This document shows positions 1-7,902 of a DNA stretch of 22,986 nt, piece by piece (the stretch's first letter is position 1; the number at the start of each line of letters is the position of its first letter). The notes under the pieces are model-generated. The model was not told the origin of the DNA, made no database searches, and worked only from the letters and a program-made list of their open reading frames with translations. Made by a program: the position numbers and the translations under genes. The stretch spans positions 1 to 22,986 of the forward strand of contig BPGC01000022.1 of the NCBI GenBank assembly GCA_026002835.1, read 5' to 3'. Origin of the DNA: Candidatus Nitrosocaldaceae archaeon. Its GTDB lineage: Archaea; Thermoproteota; Nitrososphaeria; Nitrososphaerales; Nitrosocaldaceae.

Positions 1-37
1 GTGGGATTTGAACCCACGAACCCCTGAGGGACGGGAT

Positions 38-50
38 CACCCATCCAGAT
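38..50 (-). other. Predicted 13-nt tRNA intron at canonical position 37/38
   Basis: On the minus strand the segment is ATCTGGATGGGTG, lying between G37 and A38. It fits a bulge-helix-bulge motif. Exon bases CTTA (32-35) pair with intron TGGG (with two G-U pairs), a three-base bulge AG|A holds the 5' cut, and a three-base bulge TG|A holds the 3' cut. Removal restores a perfect anticodon stem. The intron of the other tRNA-Leu has the same length and geometry. Confidence 0.82.
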
Positions 51-64
51 CTTAAGTCCCGCGC

Positions 65-81
65 TTCCAATATTCTAGCCT
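65..81 (-). other. Predicted 17-nt noncanonical intron in the D arm (between positions 23 and 24)
   Basis: On the minus strand the segment is AGGCTAGAATATTGGAA. Only this register restores the normal D-stem strand AGGC. It makes a four-pair helix between exon CCAA and intron TTGG, with three-base bulges AG|A and AA|G at the two cuts, so it satisfies the bulge-helix-bulge rule. The outer helix is weak, so this would be a relaxed motif. D-arm introns are known in some archaea. No RNA evidence is available here. Confidence 0.75.
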
Positions 82-125
82 CTTTGGCCAGGCTCGGCGA
101 CCCCCGCAGATTCAGCAAATAAATC

Positions 126-134
126 ATATATATA
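126..134 (-). promoter_or_regulatory. TATA-like box for tRNA-Leu(UAA)
   Basis: An alternating T/A run (minus strand TATATATAT) is centred about 23 nt upstream of the tRNA 5' end at 107. This is the expected place for an archaeal TATA box. Confidence 0.4.
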
Positions 135-189
135 CTCGTATATTATTCTTAGGAAGATTAATAAGTTTGGTTATTAAGCAAAAACATGT

Positions 190-263
190 GCCTCGGTAGC
201 TCAGCCTGGTAGAGCGAGTGCCTTGTAAGCACTAGGTCGCGGGATCGAAGCCCGCCCGAGGCT
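190..263 (+). tRNA. tRNA-Thr (anticodon UGU)
   Basis: A complete 74-nt cloverleaf without intron: acceptor GCCTCGG/CCGAGGC, D stem GCTC/GAGC, anticodon stem AGTGC/GCACT with loop CTTGTAA (anticodon TGT, reads ACA), T stem GCGGG/CCCGC, discriminator T. CCA is not encoded. The T loop is ATCGAAG, so position 54 is A instead of the nearly universal T. The last 32 nt (232-263) also encode, on the opposite strand, the C-terminal residues and stop codon of reverse gyrase. A TATA-like stretch (157-165) lies about 29 nt upstream. Confidence 0.96.
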
Positions 264-3200
264 TGATGCTCTCATATAACTCATACAATTCTAGAAGAAT
301 CTTATTAGCATCTGCTCCTTCTTCTATCTCATCCATCCTTGCTTCTAATTCTCTAGTAAACTCTTCAGATACTACTTTCTTATAATTTGTTAATAAGAAA
401 TTGTAAACTTTTCTTCCTAACTTCGTTGGTATAAGGAAACCTTTAGAATCTATAGCATACCTTCTATCCAAAATCTTGCTTATTATTATAGAATATGTAG
501 AAGGTCTTCCTATACCTTTATCCTTCATATCTTTAACCAATTCTCCTTGTGTATAAGGATAAATAGTTGGTTTCTTCTTTATAGATGAATATGTAATCTT
601 TACTCTGCTCTTTATCTTATCATATATCCTAATTGGCAAGATTGATGTAAAACCATAATCCTCAATACTAATAGGAAATTCTATTCTAGTATTAAGTTCT
701 ATAATATCTGCTATCTGATATCTTATCTTAGCACTCTTCATCTGACTAGCTATAAAACGCTTGAATATTAACGAGTATAACTTTAGATGATTAGGAGTTA
801 TATTCTTTATATTTACCTCTCTTATATAATCTAATAAAGCGTTAAGATCTAAAGGTTTAGTAGGTCTAATACATTCATGTGCTCCTTCTTTACTCCAACC
901 TCTAGCATTGAAATTATCGAGAGTTTGTTCAAGGTATCTCTTTGCCAATTCCATACCTTCTTTACTAACTCTAATGCTATCAGTTCTATGGTATGTTATC
1001 AACCCTAACTCGAATAGATCTTGTGCTAGTTGCATCGTTTGATTTGCATTGAAATGTAATTGCTTAAATGCTTCATATAATAAAGAATCGGTAGAGAATG
1101 GTGGTTTAGGATCTACTTCTCTTACCTCTTCTACCAACTTACAGCTTAACTCCTCTAATCTTAGTTGAGGTTTCTCTTTATAATTAATATTAAATCTAAA
1201 TCCGTTTTCTAATGTTAATGTTAATACATACTGTTTTGATCTTATATATTGATCATATCTATCTATTATCCATCCTAATACTGGAGTTTGCACTCTGCCA
1301 GCTGATAATGTTTTATTATTAAATACATTCCATAATATCTGACTTAACTCAAAACCTAACCATCTATCCTCTATTCTCCTAACCATCTGTGCATCCACTA
1401 ACCTATCATCGATCGCTTTTTGCTCATCAATAGCTCTTCTTATAGATCTACTTGTAACCTCATGAAACTCTATCCTTTGTATATTATTATTTACAGGCTT
1501 GATCATATGCTCTAGATCCCATGCTATCTTCTCTCCTTCTCTGTCTGGATCTGTTCCTAGTAATATTACATCTGATTCGTATGCTAATTCTCTAATTCTT
1601 TCTATTCTAGTTATTGCATCATCTATATCATTAGATAAGCATCTAGGACAACTTTTGCTATATATGAATTGGTATGAGCATTTATTACACCTCTTTATAG
1701 TTGAGTAGATAGGAATGAAACTTGAATCTTTTACTAATACACCATACTCTCCTCCCTCTTCAACTAGATCTAGTATATGTCCTTTACTAGCAACTATATT
1801 TATCAGATAGTTGCCTATAGTTACTTCATAAGAGTTAATTCCTAACCTTCTTCGCTTAGATGGTTTGCCAAATAATCTAGCAATTGTTTCAGCTTTATTT
1901 GGAGATTCTACTATAAGTAGAGTCGTTTTAACAAGATCTTTCTTACTGTCTATAATGCTTAACTTTCTTCTATCTTCATCTATCTCTTTTAATATTCTAG
2001 TTATATCTATCTCTTTTAATTCTTTAAATTGTACATCTTCAAAATACCATTGTAATTGGAACTCTAATGCCTTTAATAATTCTAGATCATCAGCTATTAT
2101 TATAGATAATCCTTTAGTAACTCCTCCTGCATAGAGTCTAGAGGTTCTCCCAGAGGCTTGAATATATGTTCTCACATCTGACATCTCTATACTATCACTA
2201 GTAACTTTCATTGTGGGATTTGCTCTTATAGCATCAAGAAACTCTTTATCGTTGATAATCTGCTTAATAAGTTCTGGAGATTTATCCATATTTTTATATC
2301 TTTTTGGTATATATCTTCTAAATATAGTAAAGAATAAGTTTGTGGTATTTGGGTTAAGCTCAGATAACCTAAATCGTATTTTAGGAACTGATGTAAAGAT
2401 TGTATATCTAATTCTCTCTGGAAGGTTCAAGCCTCTAACTAGCATTCCATAATAAGTAGCAACTCCTACTAGTATATCGATATCTCCATTTCTAAACTTT
2501 TCAAATATCTTAGGATTAGCATTACTTGATACATAAGCTTCGGCTTTTATGCCTTTACTCTTTAATAATTCTGCAATTTGTATAGCAGAATCTTCTCCAT
2601 CATATATACTAACAAAGATTAATCCTCCAGAACCTAGTCTTTTAACCAATCTATCTATCCTTTCATTAGTATATACATCTACAATATTCCTCACATTTGT
2701 TATAGATATGCCTATATCAAAACCTAGGAGATGCCTAAAGAGTAAAGGAGCCATTCCTCTAGGTTTGATAGTAGCACTTGATACAATAACTATACCTTTA
2801 CTTTTATGCTCATCGAACTTTCCAGTTCTTATATCATCTATAGCCTTCTTTATCTCATCTTCCTTATATCCTATCAATCTTAGGACTCTTATTGCATTCT
2901 TTGATCTCTTTAGTAATGAATCAGTATCATCTACAAATATAAGATTGAATTTATTGTTAATATCATCAAACCTTCTAGCTAGAAATGATGATGTTGTTAT
3001 TAATAGATCTGCTTTATTTAATATTTTAATACTTTCTTCTCTCTCTTTAGCTTTCATCTTTGAATGTATTTTAACAATCTTTATCTTTAGATCCAATCTA
3101 TCTATTATTGACGATGCTATGGAATATGCTTGTTCTACTAATAGATGTGTTGGCATTACTATATAGCTATTCTTGCCTTTTAATGCATTAAATACAGATG

Positions 3201-3555
3201 CAAATATACCAAAATGTGTTTTGCCTAAACCAGTAGCAGCTATTATAGAGAAACTTTCCTCTCTAAGGAAACGTATAGCCCATTCTTTCTGAGCAGATCT
3301 CAATTTAAAACCATATGCTTTTTCAAATAATTCTTCAAACTCTCTGAACGCTTTTGCTTCATTATAGATTTTAGTATAATTCATAAGTTTATTATTCGCT
3401 TCAAGATATCTACCTATCTTTATCTGCTTCTCAATTATATCTTCTTCATCAATTATATGCTCAATGCATTTGTCACAAGGCATTGATAACTTTAAACGCT
3501 CATCAGTTATCTCGTTACCACAATTAATGCATAAATCCTTGAATATAGATTTCAT
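232..3555 (-). CDS. rgy: Reverse gyrase
   Basis: ATP-dependent type IA topoisomerase that introduces positive supercoils, the hallmark enzyme of thermophiles. The 1107-aa protein has the full single-chain architecture. It has an N-terminal zinc finger (C9, C12, C27, C30) and a helicase-like half with Walker A GLGKT (about 109-113), DDTD (209-212), SAT (about 260) and QASGR (466-470). The topoisomerase half starts near 545, with TOPRIM motifs VESPNK (E550) and DPDREGE (669-675), a second zinc finger (C623, C626, C636, C639) and the catalytic Tyr855 in GLITYHRTDS. The Y-H-R-T-D-S form differs from the YPRTDS I recall as usual. It starts at ATG 3555, 20 nt after lysS, and a TATA-like box inside the lysS end may give it its own promoter. 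The last ten residues (KPRAGFDPAT) and the TAG stop are read from antisense tRNA-Thr sequence. Confidence 0.97.
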   Translation of the reverse strand: MKSIFKDLCINCGNEITDERLKLSMPCDKCIEHIIDEEDIIEKQIKIGRYLEANNKLMNYTKIYNEAKAFREFEELFEKAYGFKLRSAQKEWAIRFLREESFSIIAATGLGKTHFGIFASVFNALKGKNSYIVMPTHLLVEQAYSIASSIIDRLDLKIKIVKIHSKMKAKEREESIKILNKADLLITTSSFLARRFDDINNKFNLIFVDDTDSLLKRSKNAIRVLRLIGYKEDEIKKAIDDIRTGKFDEHKSKGIVIVSSATIKPRGMAPLLFRHLLGFDIGISITNVRNIVDVYTNERIDRLVKRLGSGGLIFVSIYDGEDSAIQIAELLKSKGIKAEAYVSSNANPKIFEKFRNGDIDILVGVATYYGMLVRGLNLPERIRYTIFTSVPKIRFRLSELNPNTTNLFFTIFRRYIPKRYKNMDKSPELIKQIINDKEFLDAIRANPTMKVTSDSIEMSDVRTYIQASGRTSRLYAGGVTKGLSIIIADDLELLKALEFQLQWYFEDVQFKELKEIDITRILKEIDEDRRKLSIIDSKKDLVKTTLLIVESPNKAETIARLFGKPSKRRRLGINSYEVTIGNYLINIVASKGHILDLVEEGGEYGVLVKDSSFIPIYSTIKRCNKCSYQFIYSKSCPRCLSNDIDDAITRIERIRELAYESDVILLGTDPDREGEKIAWDLEHMIKPVNNNIQRIEFHEVTSRSIRRAIDEQKAIDDRLVDAQMVRRIEDRWLGFELSQILWNVFNNKTLSAGRVQTPVLGWIIDRYDQYIRSKQYVLTLTLENGFRFNINYKEKPQLRLEELSCKLVEEVREVDPKPPFSTDSLLYEAFKQLHFNANQTMQLAQDLFELGLITYHRTDSIRVSKEGMELAKRYLEQTLDNFNARGWSKEGAHECIRPTKPLDLNALLDYIREVNIKNITPNHLKLYSLIFKRFIASQMKSAKIRYQIADIIELNTRIEFPISIEDYGFTSILPIRIYDKIKSRVKITYSSIKKKPTIYPYTQGELVKDMKDKGIGRPSTYSIIISKILDRRYAIDSKGFLIPTKLGRKVYNFLLTNYKKVVSEEFTRELEARMDEIEEGADANKILLELYELYESIKPRAGFDPAT

Positions 3556-3575
3556 AGAATAGATTGATTATAGTT

Positions 3576-3590
3576 TTAAATATATTTATC
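3576..3590 (-). promoter_or_regulatory. Possible internal TATA box for reverse gyrase
   Basis: Minus-strand ATAAATATATTTAAA overlaps the last codons of lysS and is centred about 28 nt upstream of the reverse gyrase ATG. It would allow leaderless transcription separate from lysS. A/T-rich matches are common in this genome, so support is modest. Confidence 0.4.
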
Positions 3591-5177
3591 TAATTCTTTA
3601 ACTATATTCTTTATACCTTCTTCTCCAATATCTGCAATATAATTACCTAATCTAGGTCCTTTATCGCTTCCTAGAATTATCTTATACAATAGTTTAAAGA
3701 ACTCTCTTGGCTCGATACCATTGTTCCTTGCTATATTGAATATATTGGATTGTATCTCTTTAGCATCTATCTCTTTAAGGTTTATTAGCATATGCTTAAA
3801 CTCTCTTAATGCTTCTTTGCTCTTCTCATCTAATGTTAATGCTTCTTTCTCTTTTTCTATGCCAAAATCATCTGCATAATTGATTGCTAATCTTATCTTT
3901 GTTAATAGATAATCATCTATCTCTTTGATCATGCCATACTTTTGCAACCTTTTTATTATAAATTCTTCTCTATTCTCCTTTGTCATAGATGCTAGGTTTA
4001 CTAATAGCATATAAGGTATATGCTTTGAAGGCTTATCTTTAGGTTTTAGATGATTGATATATTCATACAAGCCTTTAAGTTTTATAGCCTTCATCTCATT
4101 CTCTTCTTTTATCTTATTGAAATATAGATCCTCTAACCTATCATACTCATCCATCAATCTAGGGATATCTTCTATGCTTATATTTCTAGTTCCAGCTATC
4201 CTTTTGTATAATAATAGTAATAATGATTGAGGAGTTCCATATCTTAGCCATACTTGGGGAGTAAATACATTTCCAGCAGACTTGCTTATCTTCTTACCTC
4301 CTTTATCTAGGAACATCTCATATCTTACATGTGTTGGATGAGGATAATTCAGTATATTATCTGCAACCCAATCATTAACCTTTACTGAATCTGCGATATC
4401 TTTTCCATATGCTTCAAACCTTACATCAAATGCTTTCCATCTAGAAGCAAACTCTACCTTCCAACTCAATTTACCATCATCCTTAGTAATATCTGCTTCT
4501 CCTTCATAATTGCATCCTTCTATGAATTTATTACCTATAGTAGCTCCTTTGCATCTATATCTAACTCTCTTCTCATCTTCTAAATACTCATATGCTTCAG
4601 CAACATATATCCTCTGACAATTTTTGCATATAGGAAAGTATGGTAATACCTTCTTAAACTTGTCTTGTAAAGTCAATTCTTCAATCTTCTCTCCTATTAT
4701 CTTGCTATTCTTTAAGATGGTATCTATCTCCTCTTTCATCAGACCTTGTTTATAAGTATCTATGCCTCTCTGAAATCTATATTTTATATCTAGTTTGTCT
4801 AAAGCATCTAATAGCATACTACTCATATGCAAACCATAGCTATCATGACAATTGTAAGGATCTGGTATGCTTGAGACTGGTTTAGCTATATAATCATTCA
4901 ACCATTCTGGTAAACCATAAGGAACTTTTCTCAATCCATCCATATCATCTGAATATGCAATAAGTTCTGATTTATAGCCTAGATTCTCTAATGCTAGTTT
5001 AACTCCATATGCTCTAACAGCATCGCCTAAACTGCCTATATGAGGAATTCCAGATGCTCCTAAGCCACTCTCAACTCTGATTAATTCTAACGATCTTCCT
5101 AACTTCTTCTCTCTTTCAATTATCTCATATGCTAGTTTATCTAGCCATGTTCCTTTGCCTATTATCTCTGCTTCCAT
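3576..5177 (-). CDS. lysS: Lysyl-tRNA synthetase, class I (archaeal type)
   Basis: Charges tRNA-Lys with lysine in the cytoplasm. The 533-aa protein is the archaeal class I form. The HIGH-type signature is HIGS (46-49) within GASGIPHIGSLGD, the KMSKS-type loop is KISKS (296-300), and four cysteines (C184, C187, C209, C222) look like a zinc site between them. Residues 310 to 533 form the helical anticodon-binding part. Length matches the family (about 500-550). ATG 5177 follows a TATA-like box about 27 nt upstream, and no longer start is needed to complete the fold. Reverse gyrase follows 20 nt downstream on the same strand, probably partly co-transcribed. Confidence 0.97.
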   Translation of the reverse strand: MEAEIIGKGTWLDKLAYEIIEREKKLGRSLELIRVESGLGASGIPHIGSLGDAVRAYGVKLALENLGYKSELIAYSDDMDGLRKVPYGLPEWLNDYIAKPVSSIPDPYNCHDSYGLHMSSMLLDALDKLDIKYRFQRGIDTYKQGLMKEEIDTILKNSKIIGEKIEELTLQDKFKKVLPYFPICKNCQRIYVAEAYEYLEDEKRVRYRCKGATIGNKFIEGCNYEGEADITKDDGKLSWKVEFASRWKAFDVRFEAYGKDIADSVKVNDWVADNILNYPHPTHVRYEMFLDKGGKKISKSAGNVFTPQVWLRYGTPQSLLLLLYKRIAGTRNISIEDIPRLMDEYDRLEDLYFNKIKEENEMKAIKLKGLYEYINHLKPKDKPSKHIPYMLLVNLASMTKENREEFIIKRLQKYGMIKEIDDYLLTKIRLAINYADDFGIEKEKEALTLDEKSKEALREFKHMLINLKEIDAKEIQSNIFNIARNNGIEPREFFKLLYKIILGSDKGPRLGNYIADIGEEGIKNIVKELDKYI

Positions 5178-5199
5178 ACTCGTATCTTTGGATAACTTT

Positions 5200-5209
5200 A
5201 ATTTATATC
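5200..5209 (-). promoter_or_regulatory. TATA box for lysS
   Basis: Minus-strand GATATAAATT is centred about 27 nt upstream of the lysS ATG (5177), implying a leaderless transcript. Confidence 0.5.
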
Positions 5210-5255
5210 ATACAATGGATAGGTATTTTATCTAAATCTAGAATATTAGTATTGT

Positions 5256-6125
5256 ATGAGCAAAGATGAATTATTCTCAGAAAGAATGGGATTCAAACCG
5301 AAGAAGAGTATTCAATATGATGATATGGATAAAGAGTTAAGAACTGATCTATGGAATATATTTTATATAGGAAGTAGAGCTATGAATATAAGAGATTTTC
5401 ATATATGTTCAATAATCCTGATATATTGAGTAATGAATTTATAATACGCATCTAAATGATTCTTATTATGATGAAATTAAATCTTTTCTAATAAAAGTTT
5501 GGCATAATCATATACATAAACCTTTAGATGAATTAGATATAAATGAATTTAAAATATTCTTAATAAATAATAAATAGTATGAAGTATACGATCTTATAGA
5601 ATATTCCATTAAGAATTATCCTTTTGAGGATAAGGATAAATACATAAATGCTCTTAATTTAAAACAATTCTGCATATAGAGTAATTGGCTATACAATAAG
5701 TTCTACAACTAATAAACATGAGATAGAAAAAGCTCAAAATACTCCTTTGCAACAGTTAATAAACATATAGAAACTGCTCTTAAATATCTATCTGATAAAG
5801 AAAACCCAGATTATAGAAATGCTATAAAAGAAGCTATAATAGCTGTTGAATTATTAGCAAAGATAATAAGCAATATGCCAGATGCAACGTTAGCACCAGC
5901 ACTAGATCAAGCATTTAAAATACTTAAGATCGATAATGAGAAGTTGAAAGAAGCATTCAAGAACTTGTATGGATACACAATACAGAAGGAGGAATATGAC
6001 ATGGCTCAACTGTTATATCAAATCCAGGAGTTGAAGATGCTAGATTCATAATTATAACTTGTTCAGCATTCATCAATTATCTTATAGAAAAAGCAGAGAA
6101 AGCTGGAATAAAACTAAATGAATGA
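5256..6125 (+). pseudogene. Decayed AbiJ-like abortive-infection gene (AbiJ N-terminal domain plus HEPN domain)
   Basis: The open frame from ATG 5256 gives MSKDELFSERMGFKPKK and a Trp-rich block (ELRTDLWNIF), then stops at 5427-5429. This matches my memory of the AbiJ_NTD4 opening. Stitching frames continues the protein: a frameshift near 5400, another near 5453, a TAG at 5575-5577 where the family has Trp (before YEVYDLIEY), a frameshift before NNSAYRVIGYTI (about 5663), a one-base loss near 5747, then a long intact run with ENPDYRNAIKEAI typical of HEPN_AbiJ. A frameshift near 5980 follows, then a TGA at 5997-5999 in GGI*HG where relatives have Arg, and finally SNPGVEDARFIIITCSAF up to the stop at 6123-6125. 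In total there are about five frameshifts and two nonsense changes over a family-length (about 290-codon) gene. It cannot make the original protein. The intact functional role (phage defence by a HEPN RNase) is inferred from the family. Confidence 0.85.
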
Positions 6126-6256
6126 TAAAAACTCTAATATATCGCTGATGATCACTAAAAAGATAAACTATCTCAACGTATATTATATATACAAGAAGAT
6201 ATTATAAACAATAATACAGATCTTTAAAAGAATTAAATAGAAGAACTATAGACGAG
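6126..6256 (+). other. Non-coding, decayed stretch after the AbiJ pseudogene
   Basis: No intact ORF. Joining two plus-strand frames gives charged, helix-like peptides (KDKLSQRILYIQEDIINN, then LKELNRRTIDELEIF reading into the elp3 end). This could be a remnant of a small partner gene, but it is too short and broken to name. No stem-loop or repeat stands out. Confidence 0.35.
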
Positions 6257-7804
6257 TTAGAGATATTTAACCATATAAGATCCTTCCAATTTATATCCTA
6301 ACCTTCTATAATACTCTCTAGTTCCTACAGCACTTATAACCAAGATCTTTTCTAAATTATGAGATAAAGCTATATTCTCTGCCTCTTGCATAAGCATTGA
6401 ACCATAACCTTTGTGCTGATAACTCTTTGAATCTTTCTCGCCTAATGCTAACGCTCTTCCATAAACATGTAGTTCTCTAACTATACAACATCTATATCCT
6501 TTAATCTCATCTCTATGAGCATTATTGCTAGGAATCCTTAACCTTAGAAAACCTAGTAATGCATCATTATCCTCTATAGATATGAAATACTCTTTTCCAT
6601 TAGATGCATTATACTCTTCTCTAATTATCTTAGGATCGTTAATCTTTGCATTCTTTAAGCCTGCCTCTCTACATCTTATACAATTACATCTTTTACCTTC
6701 TCTAGCAAGCTTTGCTAATACTAGCTGTCTAAGATTACCATGTTTAACTCCAGCTATGATCTCTTTACTATCAACTTCTCTCTGCATACGCATGATCCTT
6801 ATCCATCTAGGAACTCTACTCTTGACTTTTGCTAATAATTCAATCATCTCCTCCTCAGTATATGGTTTATACTTACCTTCTTTATACAATTGATACAATC
6901 CAGTCCCTTCAATTACTAATGTAGGATAAAGTTTGAGCATATCTGGTTTAAATCTATCATCATTGAATAATAACATAAAGTCATTATAATCTTGTTCTAA
7001 CGAAGATCCAGGTAAACCAGGCATCATATGTGCAACTATCTTATAACCAGCATCTCTAGCAATTTGGAATGCTTCTATAACATCATCTAGAGTATGACCT
7101 CTATTAACCAATTGATATACTTTATTGCTCAATGATTGAACTCCTATCTCTACCTTAGTTGCTCCATATCTTAGCATAAGATCTATATGCTGTTTTTTAC
7201 AATAATCTGGCTTTGTCTCTATAGTTAATCCAACATTCCTAGAGTATGCTTGCTCATTATATTGTAGAGCTTCTTCTAATGTATTAGCTTTAAATCCATT
7301 CAATGCATCATAACATGATTTTATAAAATATTCTTGGTAATCTCTAGGCATGAATAGGAATGTCCCACCAACTATAACTATCTCAACCTTGCTTATATCA
7401 TGTCCAAGCTCGTTAAATTTATCGAGTTTAGATTTGACTTGCATATATGGATCGAAATTGTATCTCTGAGCAGCTATACTTGCAGGAGAGGTATTAGTAT
7501 AGCTATTAGCAGTATTTATCTCAATGCCACCTGGGCAATATATGCATCTTCCATGAGGACAAGGATAAGGCATGGGCATGGCTGATATTACTATAACACC
7601 AGATGCAGATCTAGAAGGTCTTACCGTTAATAAATGCCTAACATGTTCATCGTTAACATACTTGAGTATATCACTTCGTTTAGGCAATGAACTTAAAGCA
7701 TATTTAGATGAAATATTTTTTATTATCTTATTAATAGATCTATCATCCAATTCATGATTCAGCATAGATGCTATCTCTATGCATGCATGAGTATACTTAT
7801 CCAT
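6257..7804 (-). CDS. elp3: Elp3-family tRNA uridine(34) acetyltransferase (radical SAM + GNAT)
   Basis: Catalytic Elp3 enzyme that starts carboxymethyl-type modification of wobble U34 in tRNA, using acetyl-CoA and S-adenosylmethionine. The 515-aa protein has a radical SAM domain (about 55-330) with the 4Fe-4S cysteines in CPHGRCIYCPGG (about C82, C87, C90). A Cys-rich linker (CNCIRC, about 373-378) and a C-terminal GNAT domain (about 385-515) follow, with the acetyl-CoA loop HKGYGSMLM and a closing REYYRRLGY. Length and layout fit archaeal Elp3. I place the start at ATG 7804 because a TATA-like box lies 26 nt upstream. A TTG two codons earlier (7810) is also in frame. It is divergent from tsr3, another RNA-modification gene. 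Confidence 0.97.
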   Translation of the reverse strand: MDKYTHACIEIASMLNHELDDRSINKIIKNISSKYALSSLPKRSDILKYVNDEHVRHLLTVRPSRSASGVIVISAMPMPYPCPHGRCIYCPGGIEINTANSYTNTSPASIAAQRYNFDPYMQVKSKLDKFNELGHDISKVEIVIVGGTFLFMPRDYQEYFIKSCYDALNGFKANTLEEALQYNEQAYSRNVGLTIETKPDYCKKQHIDLMLRYGATKVEIGVQSLSNKVYQLVNRGHTLDDVIEAFQIARDAGYKIVAHMMPGLPGSSLEQDYNDFMLLFNDDRFKPDMLKLYPTLVIEGTGLYQLYKEGKYKPYTEEEMIELLAKVKSRVPRWIRIMRMQREVDSKEIIAGVKHGNLRQLVLAKLAREGKRCNCIRCREAGLKNAKINDPKIIREEYNASNGKEYFISIEDNDALLGFLRLRIPSNNAHRDEIKGYRCCIVRELHVYGRALALGEKDSKSYQHKGYGSMLMQEAENIALSHNLEKILVISAVGTREYYRRLGYKLEGSYMVKYL

Positions 7805-7823
7805 ATGCAACTTTAATAATAAA

Positions 7824-7836
7824 TTAAAATAAAAAG
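7824..7836 (-). promoter_or_regulatory. TATA box for elp3
   Basis: Minus-strand CTTTTTATTTTAA is centred about 26 nt upstream of ATG 7804. It supports the ATG over the TTG at 7810. Confidence 0.5.
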
Positions 7837-7874
7837 GTTATTAATTATTACACATAAATCTATTGACTATAACC

Positions 7875-7885
7875 TTTTATTTAAG
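7875..7885 (+). promoter_or_regulatory. TATA box for tsr3
   Basis: TTTTATTTAAG is centred about 23 nt upstream of ATG 7903 but only 8 nt from the ATG at 7888. Transcription would start at or just before 7903, so the downstream ATG is the likely start. Confidence 0.55.
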
Positions 7886-7902
7886 AAATGCTATCTCATT
7901 AT

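Larger units (their letters stand above)
1..107 (-). tRNA. tRNA-Leu (anticodon UAA), partial at window edge, two predicted introns
   Basis: Reading down from 107 on the minus strand gives acceptor GCGGGGG, a D arm, an anticodon arm with loop CTTAAGA (anticodon TAA at 52-54), a long class II variable arm, and a T arm with stem GTGGG/CCCAC around TTCAAAT. The 3' acceptor strand lies left of position 1, so the gene is incomplete here. The exons only fold properly if two short segments are removed: 38-50 at the canonical 37/38 site and 65-81 in the D arm. The D arm of the second tRNA-Leu (22637-22734) has no such insertion. With both removed, the anticodon stem is five perfect pairs (CGGGA/TCCCG) and the D arm is the usual Leu form. 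Anticodon and class II shape are seen directly. The introns are inferred. Confidence 0.92.

Noticed and set aside
190..263. tRNA-Thr overlap as an integration (att) site of a mobile element
   Set aside because: No integrase, no repeat of the tRNA end elsewhere in the window, and the adjoining genes are housekeeping genes.
2549..3166. Long plus-strand open frame (205 codons) inside reverse gyrase
   Set aside because: It lies entirely antisense to an unmistakable reverse gyrase frame. Its protein is Leu/Ser/Ile-rich low-complexity sequence, as expected for the complement of AT-rich coding DNA.
5256..5429. The 57-codon open frame as an intact small gene
   Set aside because: Its sequence is the N-terminal part of an AbiJ-like protein that continues in other frames after the stop, so it is a fragment of a pseudogene.
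7805..7810. TTG start for elp3
   Set aside because: The ATG at 7804 is in frame, two codons later, and correctly spaced from the TATA box.
7888..7902. Upstream ATG as the start of tsr3
   Set aside because: It lies only about 8 nt from the centre of the TATA box, so it would not be transcribed. The Tsr3 family also begins close to the second Met.
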